In this document: positions 1 to 8,365 of the stretch, piece by piece
Numbering within the stretch: the first letter of the stretch is position 1
How the letters are laid out: every line of letters begins with the position of its first letter
Source of the DNA: Streptomyces sp. B1I3
GTDB taxonomy: Bacteria > Actinomycetota > Actinomycetes > Streptomycetales > Streptomycetaceae
Direction: 5' to 3'
DNA: 64,000 bases
Assembly (NCBI RefSeq): GCF_030816615.1
Contig: NZ_JAUSYD010000001.1
Coordinates: forward strand, 6,098,501-6,162,500
Made by a program: the position numbers and the translations under genes
Notes under the pieces: model-generated
What the model saw: the letters and a program-made list of their open reading frames with translations, nothing else
Databases searched by the model: none
Told to the model about the DNA's origin: nothing

Positions 1-190
1 CCGTACGGCGGCGCTCCGCCGTGCGGTGTGCCCCCGTATGCGCCGCCGCCCCACCCTGCGTCCTGCGCCACTGCTGCTCCGTTTGTTGTTGTTGTCCGGT
101 TGTCATCCGGTCCTACCGGTCGGGACACCGTAGCGTCCCGCACCGGCCCCGGAACCGGCCAGGGCGGGCCGGAACGGGCACGGGTGGGGT

Positions 191-221
191 TGTGTACGGC
201 CGTACACAATGATGTGTACGG
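191..221 (+). promoter_or_regulatory. TetR-type operator before the efflux gene
   Basis: Positions 191-208 form a perfect 18-base palindrome, TGTGTACGGCCGTACACA. A third half site, TGTGTACGG, follows at 213-221. The array ends 7 bases before the ATG of the SMR gene, and a TetR-family gene is translationally coupled downstream. It is therefore the likely autoregulatory operator. The spacing leaves no clear Shine-Dalgarno sequence, so the mRNA may be leaderless or nearly so. The binding protein is inferred. Confidence 0.7.
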
Positions 222-228
222 TCGCCCC

Positions 229-549
229 ATGGGATACGGACTGCTGGCCGCGGCCATCGCCGCCGAGGTGGCCGGAACGACGGCCATGAAGTACAGCGAG
301 GGGTTCACCCGGCTCTGGCCCTCGCTCGTCACGGTCGTGGGCTACGTGCTGGCGTTCACGCTGCTCGCCCAGACCCTCAAGACCCTGCCCATCGGTACCG
401 CCTATGCCATCTGGGCGGGGGTGGGCACCGCGGCGGTCGCCGCCATCGGCATCCTCTGGATGGGCGAGTCCGCGGGCTCCGTGAAGCTGGCCGGCATCGC
501 GCTGATCATCGCCGGGGTCGTGGTGCTCAATCTCGGCGGGGCCCACTGA
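229..549 (+). CDS. SMR-family small multidrug efflux transporter
   Basis: The protein has 106 residues and four hydrophobic helices, the normal size for the small multidrug resistance family (EmrE/QacE/SugE), proton-driven exporters of cationic compounds. Glu13, in the AAEVAGT stretch of helix 1, matches the essential membrane-embedded glutamate of EmrE. The ATG at 229 fits family length; an upstream in-frame extension is proline/alanine-rich and runs across the palindromic operator, so I reject it. Its stop shares one base with the ATG of the following TetR gene, which implies co-transcription and inducible control. The substrate cannot be read from sequence, and a guanidinium exporter is possible. 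Confidence 0.88.
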   Translation: MGYGLLAAAIAAEVAGTTAMKYSEGFTRLWPSLVTVVGYVLAFTLLAQTLKTLPIGTAYAIWAGVGTAAVAAIGILWMGESAGSVKLAGIALIIAGVVVLNLGGAH

Positions 550-1097
550 TGGCGCGCCGTTACGACCCCGGGCGGCGCGAGCGGATCATCGACGCGGCGA
601 TCCGCGTCGTGGCGGCCGAGGGCATCGCGGGTCTCAGTCACCGGACCGTGGCCGCCGAGGCCGACGTGCCGCTCGGCTCGACGACGTACCACTTCGCCTC
701 GCTCGACGAACTGCTGGTCACCGCCCTGCGCCGGTGCAACGAGAACTTCGCCCGGACCGTACACGAGAGCGCCTGCCTCGCCGATCCCGCCGTCCCGACG
801 GCGGAGGCGCTGACCCGGCTGCTGGAGGGGTGGTTCGCGGGTGGGCGCGGGCCGATGGAACTGGAGTACGAGCTCTACCTCGCCGCCCTGCGCCGGCCGG
901 CCCTGCGGGCCGTCGCCGCGGAGTGGGCGGACGGCCTGACAGAGGTGATCGCCTCCCGCACCGACCCCGCCACCGCGCGGGCGCTCGTCGCCCTGCTGGA
1001 CGGGATCAGCCTGCAGGTGCTGCTGACCGGGGGTGACTTCGACGCGGCGCACACCCGGGAGATGCTGGGCCGGATCGTGGCGGGGGCCGGGCGCTGA
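549..1097 (+). CDS. TetR-family transcriptional repressor
   Basis: The protein has 182 residues. An N-terminal TetR helix-turn-helix lies at about residues 10-56, with the typical SHRTVAAEADVP and STTYHFASLDELL segments. The C-terminal ligand domain is generic and resembles the TetR_C group often paired with efflux pumps. The ATG overlaps the stop of the SMR gene by one base (TGATG), so the two are translationally coupled. It most likely represses the pair through the 191-208 palindrome and is released by a pump substrate. The ligand is unknown. Confidence 0.88.
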   Translation: MARRYDPGRRERIIDAAIRVVAAEGIAGLSHRTVAAEADVPLGSTTYHFASLDELLVTALRRCNENFARTVHESACLADPAVPTAEALTRLLEGWFAGGRGPMELEYELYLAALRRPALRAVAAEWADGLTEVIASRTDPATARALVALLDGISLQVLLTGGDFDAAHTREMLGRIVAGAGR

Positions 1098-1335
1098 GGT
1101 GGCGGGCCCGCTCCCGTACGGCGGACACGCGTCGCGCACACCGGCCTCGATGCCGGTGGCCGTGTGCAGCGCCCGGGCGAGCGTGCGGTCCCGGTCCACC
1201 ACCGGCGTCAGCCGCCGCAGCCGGCCGGATGGACCCCCGTGCACCGTCGCGCCGGCGTCGGTCACGGCTGCGTGAGCCCTCCCGGACGCTGAGACCGGTT
1301 GGCCCGGGCGGGCCTCGGGCGGTTAGGTTTCGGTC

Positions 1336-2334
1336 ATGACCGACACGACTTCCCAGGGCCCCGCCCGTACCACCGGCGCCGTCGCCGCCGGCCTCGCCAC
1401 CATCGCCGGTGACGGCACCGTCCTCGACACCTGGTTCCCCGCCCCCGAGCTCGTCGCCGACCCCGGCCCGGCCGGCACGCAGCGCCTCGGCGCCGAGGAA
1501 GCGGTGAACCGGCTCGGCGCCGGCGCGGCCGGGGCCGTCGGCGTGGACGCGCGCCGCGGGGTGGAGGTCGTCGCCGTGACGACGGTCATCTCCTCGCTCG
1601 ACGACAAGCCGCTCGACGCGCACGACACATATCTGCGGCTGCACCTGCTCTCGCACCGCCTCGTCCAGCCGCACGGCCAGAACCTCGACGGCATCTTCGG
1701 CTTCCTCGCCAACGTCGCCTGGACCTCGCTCGGCCCGGTGGCCGTCGACGACCTGGAGAAGGTCCGGCTCAACGCCCGCGCCGAGGGACTGCACCTCCAG
1801 GTCACGGCGGTCGACAAGTTCCCCCGGATGACGGACTACGTCGCGCCCAAGGGTGTCCGCATCGCCGACGCCGACCGGGTCAGGCTCGGGGCGCACCTGG
1901 CCGCCGGTACGACCGTGATGCACGAGGGCTTCGTCAACTTCAACGCCGGCACGCTCGGCACCTCCATGGTCGAGGGCCGCATCTCCGCGGGCGTCGTCGT
2001 CGGCGACGGTTCCGACATCGGCGGCGGGGCGTCCACCATGGGCACGCTGTCCGGCGGCGGCAAGGAGCGCATCGTCATCGGGGAGCGCTGCCTGATCGGT
2101 GCCGAGGCGGGCATCGGCATCGCGCTCGGCGACGAGTGCGTCGTCGAGGCCGGGCTGTACGTCACGGCCGGTACCCGTGTCACGATGCCTGACGGCCAGG
2201 TCGTCAAGGCCCGGGAGCTCTCAGGCGCCTCGAACATCCTCTTCCGCCGCAACTCGGTCACCGGCGCCGTCGAGGCCCGCCCGAACAACGCGGTGTGGGG
2301 CGGCCTCAACGACGTACTGCACGCCCACAACTAG
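1336..2334 (+). CDS. dapD: Tetrahydrodipicolinate N-succinyltransferase
   Basis: This 332-residue protein is the actinobacterial form of 2,3,4,5-tetrahydropyridine-2,6-dicarboxylate N-succinyltransferase, which uses succinyl-CoA in the succinylase branch of lysine/meso-diaminopimelate synthesis. A family-specific N-terminal half is followed, from about residue 190, by left-handed beta-helix hexapeptide repeats. The conserved HEGFVNFNAGTLGTSMVEGR segment lies at about 196-215. Its TAG stop lies within CTAG at 2331-2334, which also carries the stop of the convergent dapA-type gene, so no terminator fits between them. The start has only a weak ribosome site, but length and the MTDTT start match the family. 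Confidence 0.95.
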   Translation: MTDTTSQGPARTTGAVAAGLATIAGDGTVLDTWFPAPELVADPGPAGTQRLGAEEAVNRLGAGAAGAVGVDARRGVEVVAVTTVISSLDDKPLDAHDTYLRLHLLSHRLVQPHGQNLDGIFGFLANVAWTSLGPVAVDDLEKVRLNARAEGLHLQVTAVDKFPRMTDYVAPKGVRIADADRVRLGAHLAAGTTVMHEGFVNFNAGTLGTSMVEGRISAGVVVGDGSDIGGGASTMGTLSGGGKERIVIGERCLIGAEAGIGIALGDECVVEAGLYVTAGTRVTMPDGQVVKARELSGASNILFRRNSVTGAVEARPNNAVWGGLNDVLHAHN

Positions 2335-3212
2335 CCCTCGGCGGCGATCAGTTCCTCGTACACCCTGCGCAGCCCGTCGGTCGCCCCGCGGCCGGCGGGC
2401 TGCAGCGGTTCGCGGACCGGGCCGGCGTCCAGCAGCGCCTTCGCCGTGACCGTGCCCGGCAGGCCCGAGGCCGTCATCGCCTCGACCAGGCCGACGGTGA
2501 GCGCGTTGAGGCGGGTGGCCCCGGCGGTGTCCCCGGCGTCGAACGCGTCCAGTACGGCCCGCATCCGGCGCGGGACGACATTGGCGACGGTGCTGACGTA
2601 GCCGGCCGCGCCGAGCGCGTAGAGGGGCAGGTTCAGTTCCTCGCAGCCCGAGTAGTAGGCGAGGGGCGTCCGTGCCATGAGCTTCGTCGCCGCGAGCAGG
2701 TCGTACGAGCAGTCCTTGACGGCCACGATGTGCGGGTGCTCCGCCAGCCGGGCCATCGTCGGCGGCTCGATCCTCGTGCCGGTGCGGCCCGGGATGTCGT
2801 ACAGCATCAGGGGCAGGCCCGTGGCCTCCGCGACCCGGACGAAGTGCGCCTCGGCGGCGGCCTGCGGAGGGCGGCTGTAGTACGGGGTCACCACCAGCAG
2901 CCCGTCCGCGCCCGCCGCCTCGGCCTCCCGCGCCAGCCGGACGGTGTGCCGGGTGTCCGGACTGCCGACCCCGGCGACGAGCGGGACTCCGTCCCCCACC
3001 GCCTCCCGTACCGCCCGGAGCAGCGCGGTCTTCTCCTCGTCCGTCGTGGTCGGGGACTCGCCCGTGGTGCCGCTCAGCACGAGGCCGTCGCAGCCGCCCG
3101 CGACCAGGCCGAGCGCGTGGGCGCGGGTGGCTTCCAGGTCCAGTTCCCCCTCGGTGGTGAACGGCGTGATCATGGCGCAGAGCGTGCGGCCGAAGGGCCT
3201 GTGCGGTGTCAT
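2331..3212 (-). CDS. dapA: 4-hydroxy-tetrahydrodipicolinate synthase (DapA family)
   Basis: The protein has 293 residues and is a DapA/NAL-family TIM-barrel aldolase that would condense pyruvate with aspartate semialdehyde. Visible signatures are SGTTGESPT (about 48-55), YDIPGRTG with Tyr138, and the Schiff-base lysine Lys166 in VAVKDCS. The GRTG loop favours true DapA over the sugar-acid dehydratases found later in this window. The ATG at 3212 gives the usual MTPHRPFGRTLCAMITPF start; the longer frame to 3545 has no family similarity. It faces dapD, supporting a lysine/DAP role, and may be one of several dapA paralogues in the genome. Confidence 0.87.
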   Translation of the reverse strand: MTPHRPFGRTLCAMITPFTTEGELDLEATRAHALGLVAGGCDGLVLSGTTGESPTTTDEEKTALLRAVREAVGDGVPLVAGVGSPDTRHTVRLAREAEAAGADGLLVVTPYYSRPPQAAAEAHFVRVAEATGLPLMLYDIPGRTGTRIEPPTMARLAEHPHIVAVKDCSYDLLAATKLMARTPLAYYSGCEELNLPLYALGAAGYVSTVANVVPRRMRAVLDAFDAGDTAGATRLNALTVGLVEAMTASGLPGTVTAKALLDAGPVREPLQPAGRGATDGLRRVYEELIAAEG

Positions 3213-3364
3213 CTCCGCAGTGTCGGCGCCACCGTCCGTACAGGTCCACTTAGTTCTTCTGGTGTGACGGTGAAGCGTTGCTGAACGGTCTTCGCTCGGC
3301 CGACCCTGTCTGGCATGATCGAACGCGCAAGCGGCAGACCGTTCCAGGGGTGGGGTACACGGCG

Positions 3365-4021
3365 ATGCGCACAGGAACGACGATCTCGGCGGCCGCGCTG
3401 GTGGCCTCCACGCTGGCGCTCTCGGGCTGTGCGGGCTTCCTCGTCCCGGCCGGCGAGGGCGAGCCGGGGCCCACCGCGAGCCCGGCCGGCGCCGCCCGGC
3501 CGCCGGCCGCCCCCGTGCGACCCGAGACCCTGGCACCCCGTCCACCGGCCACGGCGGACGTGCCCGCCCAGGGCGCGCCGAGCCCCGAGGCCCCGACGGC
3601 CGGCTGCCCCGCCTCCGGGGCCGCCGTGGATATGGGGGAGGTGCAGGCGGCGATGTTCCACCGTGCCGTGGTGCTCACGCTCACCAACTGCGGGAAGAAG
3701 CCCTACCGCGTCCACGGTTATCCGTCCGTGCGCGCCCTGGGCGACGACGGTGAACGCCTTCCCGTCCCCGTGAACGCGGGAGGATCGATGTTCGGCAACG
3801 ACGAGGGACCCGAGGAGGTCGTGCTGGAACCCGGCGGCACCGTCACCTCGATCCTGGCCTGGGTCTCCACGAAGGAGGGCGGCGATCTCATCGAAGGGGA
3901 CGCCCTGGAGATCGCCGCTGCGCCGGACACCGGTGCGCGGACCTTTCCGCTGGAGGGCCACGACGTGCGGCTCATGGACGAGTTGAACACGACCGCCTGG
4001 CGCACCTCGCCGCCCGAATGA
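3365..4021 (+). CDS. DUF4232 lipoprotein
   Basis: The 218-residue protein starts with MRTGTTISAAALVASTLALS followed by GC, a lipoprotein signal with lipobox LSGC. The mature protein should be a lipid-anchored extracellular protein. A proline/alanine-rich linker (about 30-80) precedes a DUF4232 beta-sandwich, recognisable by paired cysteines (GCPAS and LTNCGKKPYRVHGYPS) and the VVLEPGGTVTSILAW segment. DUF4232 proteins are common in Streptomyces and of unknown function. The ATG at 3365 gives a complete signal peptide, whereas the upstream frame from 3278 would bury it. It is divergent from the dapA-type gene. Confidence 0.85.
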   Translation: MRTGTTISAAALVASTLALSGCAGFLVPAGEGEPGPTASPAGAARPPAAPVRPETLAPRPPATADVPAQGAPSPEAPTAGCPASGAAVDMGEVQAAMFHRAVVLTLTNCGKKPYRVHGYPSVRALGDDGERLPVPVNAGGSMFGNDEGPEEVVLEPGGTVTSILAWVSTKEGGDLIEGDALEIAAAPDTGARTFPLEGHDVRLMDELNTTAWRTSPPE

Positions 4022-4141
4022 CCTCGCCCGGGCCTCGCCCCCCGCGGGCCCGGCCGGTCCGGCCTTGACCTCGAGCGCGCTTGACGTACGAGGGTGTGGG
4101 CGTCGGCGCACCGCAGGAGTGCGCCCGGAGAGGACCACGCC

Positions 4142-4852
4142 ATGCCGTCCGCACAGTTCGACTCCCGTCCCGACCTCACCCGTCCCGACTCCGGCATCGT
4201 CGAGGTCGGCACGTGGGACGCCGGTACCCCCGAGCGCCGGCGGCGCACCGTCGAAGCCGTCCGCGCGGCATGGTCCGGCCTCGACCGGACCCACCCGGGG
4301 CTCCTCTCGTACACCGTGCTCACGGGGGAGGACGGCAGGACGCTCCTCCACTACTCGCAGTGGTCCGGTGAGGACGCCTACCAGGACTTCGTCCGCACCG
4401 GCCGCGACGCCCGCGACGCGGAGATCGACGCCGCCGTGCCCGGGATCGAGCGGCTCGGGCTGCACACCTTCACGTTGTACCGCTCCGGGGTGAGGGAGGG
4501 CGACGACCGCGAGCCGGGCTGCGTCGTGATCGTCGACGTCGAGTTCGCCGGACCGGACCCGGCACGTCAACGGGACTGGGTGGACACGGTGTTCGAGGCG
4601 CTGGGCACCGACCCGGCCCCGGTGCCCGGCGGCATCTCGGCGCACTTCCACGTCGGTACGGACGGCACCCGCGTCCTGAACTACGCGGAGTGGGAGACCG
4701 CGCAGGCCCACATCGACGCGCTCGCCGCCGCGGGCGACGGGGTCGGATCACCGACACCCCAGTGGCAGCGGGTCCAGGCCTACCCGGGCGTGACCGGCGG
4801 CGGAGTGCACCGCTACACCCCCGCGTCCGGCATCGGCGCCGGCCCGGCGTAG
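4142..4852 (+). CDS. Antibiotic biosynthesis monooxygenase-domain protein
   Basis: The 236-residue cytosolic protein appears to contain two ABM-type ferredoxin-like domains. The first spans about residues 15-115 (SYTVLTGEDGRTLLHYSQWSG) and the second about 125-225 (SAHFHVGTDGTRVLNYAEWE). ABM domains act as cofactor-free monooxygenases or small-molecule binding modules, and the exact reaction is unknown here. The ATG at 4142 follows a GGAGAGG ribosome site and gives the common MPSAQFD-type start. It is monocistronic, lying between the DUF4232 lipoprotein and a protein of unknown function. Confidence 0.78.
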   Translation: MPSAQFDSRPDLTRPDSGIVEVGTWDAGTPERRRRTVEAVRAAWSGLDRTHPGLLSYTVLTGEDGRTLLHYSQWSGEDAYQDFVRTGRDARDAEIDAAVPGIERLGLHTFTLYRSGVREGDDREPGCVVIVDVEFAGPDPARQRDWVDTVFEALGTDPAPVPGGISAHFHVGTDGTRVLNYAEWETAQAHIDALAAAGDGVGSPTPQWQRVQAYPGVTGGGVHRYTPASGIGAGPA

Positions 4853-4990
4853 AACCGGGCGGCAGGGGACGAACTGCGTCTACGCTGGGGTCGGCGGCCC
4901 GGATCCCACGTGCACCGGGCCGGCCCCGGACCCGTACACCGGATCCGCTCGACGCACATGCCCCGCGCACGCCCCGAGGAGAACCCCCTG

Positions 4991-6472
4991 ATGTCCGCAG
5001 AGCGCCCTTCCCTGCCGCCGGTACGGCTGCACACCGACGCCGAACTGGCACGGGACGCGCTGGCCGCTCCGCTGCTCGCCCGTGCCGTCCGCCTCGCCCG
5101 CTGGGCGGGTCCGCAGACCCGGGTGGGCGCCGGTGGTGAACTCGTCGACGCGCAGCTGCCCGCGGCGGCCGAGCACCTCGGCCTCGCCGAGGACGAGGAC
5201 GGTGCGGCGTACGCCAGTGAGGCCTGGCGTCTCGCGGTCGACGCAGGGCTCGTGGACGTCGAGGATCCGGAGCACGACGGCGAGGACGGCGCGGCGGGGG
5301 AGGACGCCGAGGGCACGGTCACCGCGGGTGAGAACCTGGCCCTCATCACCACCGGTTCGCCCCAGGACGTGCTCGGGATCTGGCTCGACGGCCTGGACGC
5401 CGTCCACGCGGACGCCACCGCACCGGCCTTCGACGACTTCGCCGACCTCATCGGTGACGACGGCAGCGTCGACTTCGACGCCCTCGACTGGGACCCCGAG
5501 GCGGAGGCGGAATTCCTCGACGGGGTGCTCGGCAATCTCTACGCGCTGACCCTCTCGGACGCCGGACCGGGCGAGGGCCCCGTGCCCCTGCCCGCCCTCG
5601 CCGCCTCCGTGGTGGTGCCCGACGACATGGACGAGCCCACCGACGACGTCCTGGAACAGGTGTCGGAGGCGATGATGCGGCTGGACGACCAGTTCCGGCT
5701 GCTCGAACCCATCGGGATCGTCGAATACCGCCCGGTGGACGAGACGTTGCTGACCGAGGAGGGCGAGGAGGCGGTACCCCCCGCCGACGACGAGGACGTG
5801 ACCCGGTACGGGATGGTGAAGCTCACCCCCCTCGGCCTCTACGGCATCCGGGAGCGGATGCTGGCGGCCGGGGTGGACGCGCCCGCCGTCGGTGACCTCG
5901 CCGACAAGGGGGCCGACGTGCTCCTCGACGGCATCGCGTACTACCCGGAGGGCGCCGCCCGCGCCGAGGTCGAACTGTGGCTCGGCCGGCGCGGGGCGCG
6001 TGACGGGGCGCAGGCCGCCGCCGCCGAACTCCTGGGCGCGGCCCGGGGGGCCGACCGGGGCGCCCCGCTGCGCAGGCTCCACTGCCAGCAGGCCCTGGCA
6101 CTGGCCGGCCCCGAGGCCGAGCCCGCGGTACGCGCCGTCCTGGACGACCCCGAACTCGGCGGGCTGGCCCGGGTCTGGCTCGTGGAGCGGGGCGCGTCCG
6201 ACGTGCCCGCGCCCGCGGAGTCGATGATCTTCTGGCTCGCCGTCGACACGATCGCGGCACAGCTGGACGCCGAAGGTGACATGGGCGAGCTCCAGGAGCT
6301 GGTGGAGGGCCTCTCCGGCCAGCACAGCGGCTTCTTCGACGAGGCCTGGCGGGTGGACCACCCGGCGACGGCCGAGGTCCTCGAGGCGATGGGGCGGCTC
6401 CACCGCGACCGGAAGACGGCGAAGGCCGCCCGCAAGTCCGCTTTCAAGGCCCGCTCGCGTACCGGGAGCTGA
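4991..6472 (+). CDS. Conserved actinobacterial protein of unknown function
   Basis: I do not recognise a named domain in this 493-residue soluble protein. It begins MSAERPSLPPVRLHTDAELA, is strongly acidic through the first two thirds (runs of E/D at about 55-110 and 130-180), is alanine/leucine-rich and probably helical towards the end, and finishes with a basic tail (RKSAFKARSRTGS). No signal peptide or membrane segment is visible. The ATG at 4991 follows GAGGAG; upstream in-frame starts lack this site. A hairpin at 6495-6521 ends the transcript before the next gene. The coding call is firm; the function is not. Confidence 0.85.
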   Translation: MSAERPSLPPVRLHTDAELARDALAAPLLARAVRLARWAGPQTRVGAGGELVDAQLPAAAEHLGLAEDEDGAAYASEAWRLAVDAGLVDVEDPEHDGEDGAAGEDAEGTVTAGENLALITTGSPQDVLGIWLDGLDAVHADATAPAFDDFADLIGDDGSVDFDALDWDPEAEAEFLDGVLGNLYALTLSDAGPGEGPVPLPALAASVVVPDDMDEPTDDVLEQVSEAMMRLDDQFRLLEPIGIVEYRPVDETLLTEEGEEAVPPADDEDVTRYGMVKLTPLGLYGIRERMLAAGVDAPAVGDLADKGADVLLDGIAYYPEGAARAEVELWLGRRGARDGAQAAAAELLGAARGADRGAPLRRLHCQQALALAGPEAEPAVRAVLDDPELGGLARVWLVERGASDVPAPAESMIFWLAVDTIAAQLDAEGDMGELQELVEGLSGQHSGFFDEAWRVDHPATAEVLEAMGRLHRDRKTAKAARKSAFKARSRTGS

Positions 6473-6494
6473 GCAGGGCGGGGGACCGCTTTTC

Positions 6495-6521
6495 GGCCAG
6501 GCGAGACCCGTCCGCCTGGCC
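6495..6521 (+). terminator. Terminator hairpin after the 493-aa protein gene
   Basis: Arms GGCCAGGCG (6495-6503) and CGCCTGGCC (6513-6521) are perfectly complementary with a 9-base loop. It lies 22 bases after the stop and just before the PHO-box-like repeats of the next gene. There is no U-tract, as is normal in Streptomyces. Confidence 0.6.
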
Positions 6522-6531
6522 TCCGTGTCCC

Positions 6532-6553
6532 GTTCTGTCCGTGTTCGCCTGAC
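6532..6553 (+). promoter_or_regulatory. PHO-box-like direct repeats
   Basis: Two adjacent 11-base units, GTTCTGTCCGT and GTTCGCCTGAC, resemble the PhoP box of Streptomyces (GTTCACC plus four variable bases). The second unit matches 6 of 7 core bases and the first about 4. The position upstream of a PhoX/DUF839-type phosphatase-like gene makes phosphate control plausible, but this is inference from a short motif. Confidence 0.4.
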
Positions 6554-6663
6554 GGCTTGATGTGCAGGCCCGCTCGACGTCGTTCCTCGTTCAACTGGCG
6601 TTGGTGCAGGGAAGGGAGCGTGATCACGCCAACCACCCGGCCACGCAGCACCAGGAGTACGCG

Positions 6664-8142
6664 ATGTCGTTCACGCGCAGGGAATTCACCAGACAGTCCG
6701 CCCTCACCGGTGCCGGCATCGCCCTCACCGGCACCGTCGGGGCGCTGGCCACCGCGCCCGGTGCCCTGGCCGCCGACGACGCCCGCCACGGCCACGGCCA
6801 CGGGGACGACGACCACGGGCACGGCCACGGGCACGGCCACGACAGGGAGCTGGGCTACGGCCCGCTGCTCCCCGACCCGAAGGGCATCCTCGCGCTGCCC
6901 GCCGGTTTCTCGTACCGGATTCTCACGCACAGTGGTGTCACCAAGCTGGAGACCGGTGAGCCCACCCCCTCCAACCACGACGGCACCGCGGCCTTCGAGG
7001 GCCCCCGGGGCGTCACCCTCCTCGTCAACAACCACGAGCTGAGCGGCACCCGGGCCGGCTGGGCCTACCCGGTCCCCCTCACCGAGGGCCTCGTCTACGA
7101 CCCGGTCGCGGCCGGCGGCTGCACCGTCGTGGAGACCCGCCGCGACGGACGCACCGCCGAGTGGGTCGGCATCGCCGGCACGTCCACCAACTGCGCGGGC
7201 GGCAGCACCCCCTGGGGCACCTGGCTGACCTGCGAGGAGACCGAGGACAAGGCCGGCAAGAACGGTCTTCTCAAGGACCACGGCTACGTCTTCGAGGTCG
7301 ACCCGTACGACAAGCGAGCCAACCGCGACCCGCGCCCGATCAAGGCGTTCGGCCGATACGCCCACGAGGCCGTCGTCATCGACCCCAAGCGCGGCCACGC
7401 CTACCTGACCGAGGACGCCTCCGGCCCCAACGGCCTGCTCTACCGCTGGGTTCCGCCGCACGGCTTCGAGCACGGCCGCGGGAAGCTGCGTACCCTCGCC
7501 GACGACGCCGGGGTCCTTCAGGCCACCAAGTGCTTCGACAAGAAGGGCGCGTTCGTCGACGACCTGTCCCGCGCCACGAAGATCGGCACCGTCTACGGCG
7601 TGGACTGGGTCGACGTACCCGACCGCGACGCGAAGACCGTCTCCGTGCGCAAGCAGTTCACCGACGGCCAGGTCACCCGCGCCCGCAAGCTCGAAGGCAT
7701 GTGGTGGGGCGACGGCGGCGCCTACTTCGTCTCCTCCTTCGCCCGGGACGAAAGCCCCGTGGCCCACGACGGCCAGGTCTGGTTCTACGACCCCAAGCGC
7801 CGCACGATCACCCTGAAGGTCCTCCTGGGCGTCAACCCCGACGCCTCCGTGGACGGCGCCCTCGACGGCCCGGACAACATCACGGTCTCCCCTTACGGCG
7901 GCATCGTCATCTCCGAGGACGGCGAGGGCATCCAGCACCTCTTCGGGGCGACCGACAGCGGCCGCACCTACCCCATCGCGCGCAACGAACTGAACGCCGG
8001 GACGGAGGCGGACCCCTCCTACAGCGAGATGACCGGAGTCACCTTCTCGCCGGACGGGAAGACGCTGTTCGCCAACATCCAGACGCCGGGCATCATGCTC
8101 GCCATCACCGGTCCCTGGAAGCGGCAGCCGAACAAGCGCTGA
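6664..8142 (+). CDS. Tat-exported DUF839/PhoX-type phosphatase-like protein
   Basis: The 492-residue protein begins with a twin-arginine signal (SFTRREFTRQSALTGAGIAL, cleavage after the ALA near residue 38). A histidine/aspartate/glycine linker follows (about 42-60, repeated HGHG units) that could bind metals. The rest is a DUF839/PhoX beta-propeller-like domain: the GVTLLVNNHELSG, NCAGG.TPWGTWLTCEE, DPYDKRANRDPRPIKAFGRYAHEAVV and DGPDNITVSPYGGIVISED regions are characteristic. PhoX enzymes are extracellular calcium/iron alkaline phosphatases, though DUF839 proteins of this subgroup may have other hydrolase roles. The ATG at 6664 is set by the signal peptide. PHO-like repeats lie upstream and a strong hairpin follows the stop. 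Confidence 0.87.
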   Translation: MSFTRREFTRQSALTGAGIALTGTVGALATAPGALAADDARHGHGHGDDDHGHGHGHGHDRELGYGPLLPDPKGILALPAGFSYRILTHSGVTKLETGEPTPSNHDGTAAFEGPRGVTLLVNNHELSGTRAGWAYPVPLTEGLVYDPVAAGGCTVVETRRDGRTAEWVGIAGTSTNCAGGSTPWGTWLTCEETEDKAGKNGLLKDHGYVFEVDPYDKRANRDPRPIKAFGRYAHEAVVIDPKRGHAYLTEDASGPNGLLYRWVPPHGFEHGRGKLRTLADDAGVLQATKCFDKKGAFVDDLSRATKIGTVYGVDWVDVPDRDAKTVSVRKQFTDGQVTRARKLEGMWWGDGGAYFVSSFARDESPVAHDGQVWFYDPKRRTITLKVLLGVNPDASVDGALDGPDNITVSPYGGIVISEDGEGIQHLFGATDSGRTYPIARNELNAGTEADPSYSEMTGVTFSPDGKTLFANIQTPGIMLAITGPWKRQPNKR

Positions 8143-8155
8143 GCCGGCCGGCCGC

Positions 8156-8187
8156 CCGGCACGCGACGAAATCCCGTCGCGTGCCGG
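8156..8187 (+). terminator. Terminator after the DUF839 gene
   Basis: Perfect 13-base arms CCGGCACGCGACG (8156-8168) and CGTCGCGTGCCGG (8175-8187) flank the 6-base loop AAATCC. The hairpin begins 14 bases after the stop codon of the DUF839 gene. Confidence 0.8.
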
Positions 8188-8273
8188 ACAGCCGTTCTCC
8201 TGGAGCCGGGGCCATGCACCTCCCGGTGCGAAGGCAGCGGCCACTTCCTTGCCCGACGTCACGCCGCAGCCGT

Positions 8274-8365
8274 CCTGACCTCGGGAGGCGCGAGCGCCGG
8301 GGCACCCGGTGCCGCGCCTCCCGAGGTCAGGCACGAGCGCCGGGGCGCCCGGTGCCGCGCCGCCC
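8274..8365. repeat. Inverted repeat overlapping a direct repeat at a decay junction
   Basis: An 18-base perfect inverted repeat has arms at 8274-8291 (CCTGACCTCGGGAGGCGC) and 8314-8331, with a 22-base loop. The loop and the start of the right arm (8292-8322) recur as a near-identical 31-base direct copy at 8335-8365, with two mismatches. The second copy ends exactly where homology to TROVE proteins begins (8366). It may be a second terminator partly duplicated during the deletion that truncated the neighbouring gene. Confidence 0.65.
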
